In this document: positions 29,524-35,113 of the stretch, piece by piece
Numbering within the stretch: position 1 is the first letter of the stretch
Layout: each line of letters opens with the position of its first letter
From: a bacterium
GTDB taxonomy: Bacteria > Calescibacteriota > Calescibacteriia > Calescibacteriales > Calescibacteriaceae
Assembly: GCA_030550715.1 (NCBI GenBank)
Contig: JAUQOU010000020.1
Span: 1-35,113, forward strand
Reading direction: 5' to 3'
Length of the DNA stretch: 35,113 nt
The notes under the pieces: generated by a model
Told to the model about the DNA's origin: nothing
The model's input: only the letters and a program-made list of their open reading frames with translations
Database searches by the model: none
Translations under genes and position numbers: made by a program

Positions 29524-29859
29524 ATGCGAATCCCAAAAATATTTTTCATTTTGTTTGCAATATCTTTTCTTCTCTCCCTATATCTTCTACTTGATGAAGA
29601 AGGTATCTTCACATTTATTCACCAGAAGAAGAAAATAGAAGAACTTGAAGAAAGAATAACAAGTTTAGAAAATGAAATTTCTGAAATAAAAACAAAAATA
29701 GACCTGCTCACGAAAGGAGATTTATCATACTTAGAACATGTTTTCAGAAAATTCGGGTGGGTTAAGAAAGATGAGAAAATATTGAAGATTGAAGAATCTT
29801 CTCCTCCTGCTTACGAACAAAATCGTGGTCAATACCACGAATTGAAAAATCAAGAGTAA
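29524..29859 (+). CDS. ftsB: FtsB/DivIC-like septum formation protein
   Basis: This small divisome protein has 111 residues. A short cytoplasmic end is followed by one membrane helix (IFFILFAISFLLSLYLLL), then a coiled coil with a leucine/isoleucine heptad (KKKIEELEERITSLENEISE) and the typical FtsB ending YLEHVFRKFGWVKKDEKIL. In the family this protein joins FtsL and FtsQ at the division site. The tail after residue 87 is not conserved and overlaps the 3' end of the convergent ATPase gene by 98 bases. Length and layout match the family, but such short coiled-coil proteins are easily confused, so the call rests on the order of parts. Confidence 0.75.
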   Translation: MRIPKIFFILFAISFLLSLYLLLDEEGIFTFIHQKKKIEELEERITSLENEISEIKTKIDLLTKGDLSYLEHVFRKFGWVKKDEKILKIEESSPPAYEQNRGQYHELKNQE

Positions 29860-30622
29860 AAACATCAAATCCAAGCTCAGAATAAACGCGTAAGAACTTT
29901 TGAGAGTTCTCATACAAGAAATTTTCAAAATCAAGAAGCTGTGAGAGTTGCTTCCTTTCTTTCTTCTTCAGTTTTCCTTCAATCAAAATCATCTCAACCC
30001 ATTTTCTCTCATAATCAGAAAGTTTTCTTGTGTAAAACTTATTAAGACAAATAGCTCTGGGTTTCAGACCTTCGTTTTTCAAAATTTCAACAAATTCACG
30101 CGTCTCTTCATAAGGTAAAATCTCCGGCAAAGTAGTTATAATAAGGTTTATTTTATATGTAAAATCAACCATCTTCATCATATCATCTTTGACCGGTCCC
30201 CCTATACCAGATTCAACTCCAGCCTTAGGAACTCTGAAAAGAGATACAATCTGTCCTATGGGTAACCCATCAAAGACATAAAAGTCAGCAGCATTATTAT
30301 ACCAATCATACCACATCTTTCCAAGAAGAATTAATTCGTAGAAGCCGGGAATAACTTTTGAAAAGACCCTGAAAATAGATGAGCGAACGAAAGGGAACCA
30401 AAAAAGAAAGAATTTAAGCTTTATTTTGACATATTCTTTGGCTTCCTTTTCATAATCTATGGGATAAAGAACAACGTTTTTTGAAACGAACTCATAAAGT
30501 GGAGAAGGGAAAGCAGATGGGAAGTAAAGAATTGTTTTTCCTCTTCTTGATAGGGAGTTTGCTAAAACAACGCTGAGTAAGCTTTTGCCTGTCCCTCCCT
30601 TCCCAGTCACAAAGATGAACAA
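29762..30622 (-). CDS. ArsA/Get3-like P-loop ATPase
   Basis: This is a deviant Walker A ATPase of the ArsA/ParA group, 286 residues from TTG 30622. The P-loop is FVTGKGGTGKSLLSVVLANS at the very start; the switch region DFYVFDGLPIGQIVSLFRVP and the downstream TLPEILPYEETREFVEIL with AICLNKFY fit the anion-transporting ATPase family. The signature metal-binding cysteines of ArsA are not seen, so arsenite pumping is not supported. A tail-anchored-protein or cofactor-maturation role is possible. The frame runs on into the tRNA-Arg gene to 30679, but that part is tRNA sequence. TTG 30622 (or GTG 30610) is the likely start, 15 bases after the tRNA's last base, with no Shine-Dalgarno. It is probably co-transcribed with the tRNA. 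Confidence 0.75.
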   Translation of the reverse strand: MFIFVTGKGGTGKSLLSVVLANSLSRRGKTILYFPSAFPSPLYEFVSKNVVLYPIDYEKEAKEYVKIKLKFFLFWFPFVRSSIFRVFSKVIPGFYELILLGKMWYDWYNNAADFYVFDGLPIGQIVSLFRVPKAGVESGIGGPVKDDMMKMVDFTYKINLIITTLPEILPYEETREFVEILKNEGLKPRAICLNKFYTRKLSDYERKWVEMILIEGKLKKKERKQLSQLLDFENFLYENSQKFLRVYSELGFDVFTLDFSIRGIDHDFVRKQEEKILQSSIFSHLS

Positions 30623-30637
30623 TGCGAAAAAATTGAG

Positions 30638-30709
30638 TACGCCCGGCGGGATTTGAACCCGCGACCTCCGGGTCCGCAACCCGGCGTTCTTCCCCTGAAC
30701 TACGGGCGC
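30638..30709 (-). tRNA. tRNA-Arg (GCG)
   Basis: Read on the minus strand, the acceptor GCGCCCG pairs with CGGGCGT (one G-T). The anticodon stem CCGGG/CCCGG holds the loop TTGCGGA, giving anticodon GCG. The T arm is CGGGTTCAAATCCCG. The discriminator A is followed by CTC, so CCA is not encoded. Confidence 0.95.
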
Positions 30710-30718
30710 TTCACAAAA

Positions 30719-30724
30719 ATTATA
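30719..30724 (-). promoter_or_regulatory. -10 box of tRNA-Arg and the ATPase gene
   Basis: TATAAT on the minus strand lies ten bases upstream of the tRNA 5' end. It is the only clear promoter for the tRNA and for the ATPase gene behind it. The -35 region is not clear. Confidence 0.55.
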
Positions 30725-30823
30725 GTTAGAAACAACCCTTCAACCTTTCAAAAATTTCAAAAATAAACTTACTCAAAAACGCAATTATTAAATTTTAAAA
30801 GTAAAACAAAAGGAGGTGAAAAA

Positions 30824-31468
30824 ATGTTCTTGAACGAAAAAGATAAAGATTATCTGAGGCAAAGGTTCTCAAAAGAACTTGAAAAAGAAGTCATATTGAA
30901 ACTTTTTACACAAGCAATAAATTGTGAATACTGCCTTGAAACAGAAGAACTTCTCAAAGAACTTGCTGAAACTTCCGACAAAATAAAACTTGAAATAATA
31001 AACTTCGCAGTAGAAAAACAAAAAGCAGAACAAATGAAGATAGATAAAGTCCCCGCAATAATTATTGGAAACGAAAGAATAAGGTTCTTCGGTATACCAG
31101 CTGGATACGAGTTCGCAGTCCTCATAGAAGATATAATAGAAATATCAAAAGGTATCCCTTTTCTCTCCTCTGAATCCGCAAGAAAAATATCAATCATAAA
31201 AAAACCTGTGAACATAAAAGTTTTCGTAACCCCAACCTGTCCTTATTGCCCAAGAATGGCAAAGTACGCTCACTCTGCTGCTCTTATAAACGAAATGATA
31301 ACCGCAGAAACAATAGAGGCAACAGAATTTCCCGAACTCTCATCAGCTTACTCAGTTTACGGAGTCCCTAAAACAATCATAAACGATACGATAGAGATAG
31401 AAGGAGCAGTCCCAGAAGAACATTTTGTGAATGAACTATTGAGAACCGTAAACGGACTTGCTGAATAA
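30824..31468 (+). CDS. Protein disulfide oxidoreductase (two-thioredoxin-fold PDO)
   Basis: This is a cytosolic thiol-disulfide exchange protein of 214 residues made of two thioredoxin/glutaredoxin folds. Each fold has an active site: C34-E-Y-C37 in the first and C139-P-Y-C142 in the second, with cis-proline motifs KVPAIII and GVPKTII. This double-CXXC layout is the PDO family known from hyperthermophilic archaea and Aquifex-type bacteria, where it supports disulfide bonds in cytosolic proteins. It is a good sign of a thermophile. The ATG follows AGGAGGTG, a strong Shine-Dalgarno. purQ starts at the base after its stop. A redox link to purine synthesis is not known and is not implied by the operon. 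Confidence 0.9.
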   Translation: MFLNEKDKDYLRQRFSKELEKEVILKLFTQAINCEYCLETEELLKELAETSDKIKLEIINFAVEKQKAEQMKIDKVPAIIIGNERIRFFGIPAGYEFAVLIEDIIEISKGIPFLSSESARKISIIKKPVNIKVFVTPTCPYCPRMAKYAHSAALINEMITAETIEATEFPELSSAYSVYGVPKTIINDTIEIEGAVPEEHFVNELLRTVNGLAE

Positions 31469-32128
31469 ATGCCAAGTGGGAACTTCAAAGTCGGAATAAT
31501 AATCTTTCCCGGAACAAATTGCAATATTGAAACCAAAAAGGCAGTTGAAAGTGCTGGATTTGAAGCAGAATACATCTGGTATGAAGAAAAAGGAAAAGCA
31601 AAAAGATTTGGAGCCGTAATAATTCCCGGTGGGTTCTCATACGGAGATTATCTCAGGGCTGGAAAGATGGCAGTGTTTTCCCCTGTGATGGAAGATATAA
31701 TTGAAATGTCAGAAAAAGGTAATCCGATTTTGGGAATATGCAACGGTTTTCAGATACTCTGCGAATCAAAAGTTCTTCCCGGCACACTTCTGATGAACAT
31801 CGGGACAAAATTCATATGCAAATGGGTAGAACTTGAAGTCGTAGATAACCAAACTCCTTTCACATGCGCTATAGAAAAAGGAGAAAGAATAAAGATGCCA
31901 ATAGCTCACAAGTTCGGAAATTACTTTTACGAGGACGAGAGCCCGAATGTAGTTTTCCGTTATGTTATTAATCCAAACGGTTCTAAAGATAGCATAGCTG
32001 GAATCTCAAACGCTAAAAAAAATGTCGTTGGACTTATGCCCCATCCTGAAAGAGCATCCTTTAAGTTCCTCGGAAGTGAAGATGGGATGAAAATTTTCAG
32101 ATCACTGAAAAAATGGCTGAAAGAGTAG
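31469..32128 (+). CDS. purQ: FGAM synthase glutaminase subunit PurQ
   Basis: This subunit releases ammonia from glutamine for phosphoribosylformylglycinamidine synthase, the fourth step of purine synthesis. It has 219 residues, normal for the stand-alone subunit. The class I amidotransferase motifs are present: IIIFPGTNCNIETKKAVE, PGGFSYGDYLRAGKMA, the nucleophile in ILGICNGFQIL, and the His-Glu pair in LMPHPERA. The ATG directly follows the PDO stop (TAAATG), so translation is coupled. purL and purS are not in the window. It converges with the memo gene, with a gap of seven bases. Confidence 0.95.
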   Translation: MPSGNFKVGIIIFPGTNCNIETKKAVESAGFEAEYIWYEEKGKAKRFGAVIIPGGFSYGDYLRAGKMAVFSPVMEDIIEMSEKGNPILGICNGFQILCESKVLPGTLLMNIGTKFICKWVELEVVDNQTPFTCAIEKGERIKMPIAHKFGNYFYEDESPNVVFRYVINPNGSKDSIAGISNAKKNVVGLMPHPERASFKFLGSEDGMKIFRSLKKWLKE

Positions 32129-32135
32129 AAAAAAA

Positions 32136-32948
32136 TTAATCTTTTATTATTATTCCTGCATACCCTACAACAGAAGTGTAATCTCCGGTTACATCGCCTG
32201 AATTTCCATAAGCGACAAGTTCAACATTTTTCTTACCCCTTTTTACCGCAGAAAAAAGAAGGACATATATCGGAGCAATACCGCAAATCGTTATATTTTC
32301 CTCAAAAACAATTTCAATCAAACCTTCATAGTCAAGCGACTTTATCTTATCAATAGCTTTTTTATCTTTTTTACGAGAAACATCATCTACTTCGTAGTGG
32401 TTCATATCAGAAGAAGCAACTAAAAGTACATCAAAATTTTCAGATAACTTCGCTATCAACTCACCCAACGATTTGAGTATTTTTGTGTTAAGTGTTCGGA
32501 GACAGATAACAGAAATCTTCACATCGCGTCTTTTGTAATACAAAAAAGGTACTATTACTTCTGCCGAATGTTCTCTCAAATGAGCACCTGTGTCAAGCTG
32601 AAAAATATCACTATTACTCAAAAGGAAATTGTTGATTTCTTCATCTATCTCAACTGAAAAGCCTGGAAAATTCCATACCCCATATGGAAAAAGTGAAACA
32701 TCAACTCCATAACCTGTATGGTTCGGACAGATGATAAGAACCTTTTCTGGAACTTCAACACGAGAAAAAACTTTACCCGCTATCTTTCCTGAATAAACAT
32801 AACCAGCATGCGGAGATATAACTCCAAAAACCTTCTCCTCTTCTTCTTCATTACCTACAAGCTCGCTGAGAACAGAAAAAAGCTTATCTTTATCTTTCGG
32901 ATAAAATAGCCCCGCAACAGCTGGATTCCTTTCAACTCTAAATTTCAT
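32136..32948 (-). CDS. amrB: MEMO-family protein (AmmeMemoRadiSam system protein B)
   Basis: This protein has 270 residues and belongs to the MEMO family, related in fold to extradiol dioxygenases. Visible family motifs are RNPAVAGLFYPKDKDKL at the start, VISPHAGYVYSGKIAGKVFS, LIICPNHTGYGVDVSLFPYG, and LVASSDMNHYEVDD, whose His and Asp residues are expected metal or active-site ligands. In many genomes MEMO is fused or linked to an AMMECR1 domain and a radical SAM enzyme, but neither is here. The function of the bacterial protein is unsettled. It lies 65 bases downstream of recA in the same direction, with AGGT five bases before its ATG. Confidence 0.85.
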   Translation of the reverse strand: MKFRVERNPAVAGLFYPKDKDKLFSVLSELVGNEEEEEKVFGVISPHAGYVYSGKIAGKVFSRVEVPEKVLIICPNHTGYGVDVSLFPYGVWNFPGFSVEIDEEINNFLLSNSDIFQLDTGAHLREHSAEVIVPFLYYKRRDVKISVICLRTLNTKILKSLGELIAKLSENFDVLLVASSDMNHYEVDDVSRKKDKKAIDKIKSLDYEGLIEIVFEENITICGIAPIYVLLFSAVKRGKKNVELVAYGNSGDVTGDYTSVVGYAGIIIKD

Positions 32949-33013
32949 CTTTACCTGATTACATCTCCTTTTTGATTTTCATTTGGAAGTCCTTCTGAAA
33001 TCATCTTCTTTAC

Positions 33014-34150
33014 TTATTCAGATTCTTTTGAAGATTTTTTTCCTCTCTTTCCTCCTTTTCTTTCCTCTACTTCCTCCTGAATTTCTTCACCCTCTTGCGA
33101 CATCGGAACCATATTCTTTCTCTGGTCGTAAATATAGTCAGCAATAAGTTCCGAAGAATCTAATCCTGCTTTTTCTCTTATCTTTTTCTCTATTTCACGG
33201 GCAATCTGGGGATTTTCTTTGAGAAAAGTTTTCGCTTGTTCTCTACCTTGCCCTAAATTAATATCACCATAAGAAAACCACGAACCAGATTTTTCAATTA
33301 TACCATACTCCAAACCAAGGTCAACAAGTTCTCCCTCATAAGATATTCCTTGTCCATAGATTATATCTACGAGTGCTTCTCTGAAAGGTGGAGCAACTTT
33401 GTTTTTAGCTATCTTTATTTTCACTCTTGACCCAATCGCTTTCTCTCCCTCTTTTATAAGGTCAACTTTTCTGACATCAATTCTGACCGAAGCATAAAAT
33501 TTAAGAGCAACACCTCCCGTTGTAGTTTCTGGGACACCGTACATAGCTCCCATTCCTATTTTCTGTCTCAGCTGATTTGTAAAAATTATTATTGTTTGGG
33601 TTCTTCCTATTGTTGAGACGAGCTTTCGGAGAGCTTGCGACATAAGACGAGCTTGGAGCCCAACCTGCATATCACCCATGCTCCCTTCAAGCTCACTCTT
33701 TGGCACAAGAGCTGCAACAGAATCTATAACTATAAGGTCAACAGCACCTGACGAAGCAAGTTCCTCCGCAATTTCAAGAGCTTGCTCTCCATAATCTGGT
33801 TGAGAGATGAGAAGTTCATTTACATCAACTCCGAGATTTTTCGCATATATTGGGTCAAGCGCGTGCTCGGCATCTATAAAAGCAACCTTTCCCCCTTTCC
33901 TCTGAACCGAAGCAATAGCGTGAAGAGCTATCGTTGTCTTCCCAGATGCCTCAGGACCGAAAATCTCTATAAATCTTCCCCTTGGATATCCCCCGCAACC
34001 TATTGCTATATCTATTGAGAGAGAACCAGAAGAAACAACCGGAATTTTCAACGACTCCCTTTCTCCCAACTTCATTATTATTCCTTTACCAAAAGTTTTC
34101 TCTAAATTCTTTATCGTTGCCTCAAGGATTTGTTCTTTACTGTCTCCCAT
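33014..34150 (-). CDS. recA: Recombinase RecA
   Basis: This is the DNA strand-exchange and SOS-activating ATPase, 378 residues. Walker A is GPEASGKTT (65-73). [10 protein letters not shown], the Walker B strand [14 protein letters not shown], and the DNA-binding loop 1 and 2 stretches ([35 protein letters not shown] then [16 protein letters not shown]) are all intact. The C-terminus is a charged Glu/Lys tail. The ATG at 34150 has GGGAGGTG eight bases before it; a GTG at 34159 is inside that Shine-Dalgarno and is unlikely. It lies between comEC and memo in a leftward group. No clear LexA box is seen in the 90 bases upstream. Confidence 0.98.
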   Translation of the reverse strand: MGDSKEQILEATIKNLEKTFGKGIIMKLGERESLKIPVVSSGSLSIDIAIGCGGYPRGRFIEIFGPEASGKTTIALHAIASVQRKGGKVAFIDAEHALDPIYAKNLGVDVNELLISQPDYGEQALEIAEELASSGAVDLIVIDSVAALVPKSELEGSMGDMQVGLQARLMSQALRKLVSTIGRTQTIIIFTNQLRQKIGMGAMYGVPETTTGGVALKFYASVRIDVRKVDLIKEGEKAIGSRVKIKIAKNKVAPPFREALVDIIYGQGISYEGELVDLGLEYGIIEKSGSWFSYGDINLGQGREQAKTFLKENPQIAREIEKKIREKAGLDSSELIADYIYDQRKNMVPMSQEGEEIQEEVEERKGGKRGKKSSKESE

Positions 34151-34240
34151 AACTTTCACCTCCCGCTGAAAAATGTAATAAAAATTTAGTACGCAATAAA
34201 AAAAAGTGTATTTGTGATGATTTTTATTTTTTAAATTCGT

Positions 34241-35113
34241 TCATCTTATCCTTTCAAATTGGCACTTCAAATCATCCCCCTGGCATAAGATTATATTTTT
34301 GCTCTTCATCTTATCTTCCAGGTTCAATTCGCATATATATATGCATGCAACATCTTTCATCTTTGAGACCTCACTCAAAACTCTATCTATATTTATGTTC
34401 TGCCTTGTAGGAATAAAGTATAGCTCATATTTTCCGTCATATCTTTTTTCTTTTCTCACAATAAAGTTTCCGAAAAAATCATATCTTTCAGAAGTTATAA
34501 GATGGAAAATAGGAGGCAAAATCAAAAATGTAATAATAACAATTTGCTTGAAATATCTTTTTATCTTTTCTTTCAAAAGTACAAGAAAGAGAGAAAACAA
34601 AAGTACAGCAAATTCAACGGGAAAATTTATTTTTGAAGAAAAAACAAAAAACTCAGAAATATAGGAGAACACCTGAGATAAAAAGATGAGGAATTTTGAT
34701 ACAAGTAAAGAAAGGTAGATAAATAAAAAACCAAGAGGTTCAAAAATCCATCCCAAGAACAAAGCGACAACGCAAAAAGATATAATCAGAGAAAAAGTAG
34801 GGACAAAAACAAAGTTTGCCAGAGGAGAGATAAGAGAAAAAGGCATTCCTGTTGTTATGCTTATCGGAAATGTTCCAAGCGAAGCAATAAGGGAGACCCA
34901 GAAAAGTTGCTCAACTTTACCCTTTACCCGAGTAGTAAAAAGAATAAGAAAAAGAACAGAAGAAAACGAGAGAAGAAAAGATAAACTCCATATATCAAAT
35001 GGGTTTAAAAGAAGTATGAAAAAAGAAGACGCAAAAAGCGAGTTCAGAGCAGAAAAATTCCTTCCCGAAAAAATTGAAAGAGAAAATATAAATGTCATCA
35101 CAAAAGCTCTTAA
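34241..35113 (-). CDS. comEC: ComEC/Rec2-type DNA uptake channel, C-terminal part
   Basis: This is the inner-membrane channel for single-stranded DNA uptake during natural transformation. Only the 3' part is in the window: the frame is open to the right edge and opens with the ComEC signature LRAFVMTFIFSLSIFSGR, then LLNPFDIWSLSFLLSFSSV and the later ISPLANFVFVPTFS. At least six membrane segments follow. The protein ends about 80 residues after the last one, so the metallo-beta-lactamase-like nuclease domain that closes long ComEC proteins is absent. It is upstream of recA in the same direction (about 90 bases apart), which makes sense for DNA uptake and recombination. The start is outside the window. 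Confidence 0.85.
   Translation of the reverse strand, partial: LRAFVMTFIFSLSIFSGRNFSALNSLFASSFFILLLNPFDIWSLSFLLSFSSVLFLILFTTRVKGKVEQLFWVSLIASLGTFPISITTGMPFSLISPLANFVFVPTFSLIISFCVVALFLGWIFEPLGFLFIYLSLLVSKFLIFLSQVFSYISEFFVFSSKINFPVEFAVLLFSLFLVLLKEKIKRYFKQIVIITFLILPPIFHLITSERYDFFGNFIVRKEKRYDGKYELYFIPTRQNINIDRVLSEVSKMKDVACIYICELNLEDKMKSKNIILCQGDDLKCQFERIR

Noticed and set aside
29762-30622. Arsenite pump ATPase ArsA
   Set aside because: No paired metal-binding cysteines and only one ATPase half are seen, and there are no ars genes nearby; only the broad family is supported.
30623-30679. ATPase start upstream of 30622, inside the tRNA-Arg gene
   Set aside because: The extra residues are a translation of tRNA sequence; a P-loop ATPase normally begins just before its Walker A motif.

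Overview
The window suggests a low-GC, diderm, probably thermophilic bacterium. Its protein genes are AT-rich, while its 16S, tRNA and 23S genes are very GC-rich, a contrast typical of thermophiles. It also carries a two-active-site protein disulfide oxidoreductase and ferredoxin-linked 2-oxoacid oxidoreductase genes. Outer-membrane genes (TolC-like, OmpA/barrel, CpoB-like, lipoproteins) show two membranes. The 16S departs from usual bacterial sequence at several near-universal sites, which points to a deep or poorly sampled lineage. I cannot name the phylum from this sequence.

Region 1-5428 is a rightward heavy-metal RND efflux operon, czcC-czcB-czcA. czcC is cut by the window edge and shows an in-frame stop, czcB is frameshifted at a run of nine A, and czcA is intact. 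Its codon use (many CGN arginine codons) differs from the rest, so it may be transferred DNA or a join of two genomes. At 5480-7219 a leftward gene fuses Cys-rich segments, a corrinoid-type MtrA domain and DUF4346. It faces a MerR/ZntR-like regulator, and a MerR-style operator lies between them. Together these look like a metal-responsive module with a corrinoid protein of unknown role.

Region 7224-12926 is compact housekeeping DNA with gaps of a few bases between convergent genes: ribD, a membrane-anchored thioredoxin, an HNH nuclease with an unresolved start, alaC, a CpoB-like lipoprotein and mdh. Region 12927-18092 is the rRNA operon: upstream hairpins, a good sigma-70-type promoter, 16S, tRNA-Ile, tRNA-Ala and 23S, with long perfect processing stems around both large rRNAs. 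No 5S gene follows.

Region 18094-25667 holds a leftward unit (a giant ASH-repeat/OmpA fusion, a FecR-like lipoprotein and a short glucose-6-phosphate isomerase), then ccmC and a secreted protein of unknown function. Region 25730-29859 has cobD, the gamma-alpha and beta subunits of a 2-oxoacid:ferredoxin oxidoreductase, and an FtsB-like divisome protein. Region 29762-35113 has tRNA-Arg closely followed by an ArsA-like ATPase, then pdo-purQ, and a leftward comEC-recA-memo cluster. Several genes have good Shine-Dalgarno sites (mdh, korB, pdo, recA, pgi). Others lack one, and two have TATAAT exactly 8 bases before ATG, which suggests leaderless mRNAs.
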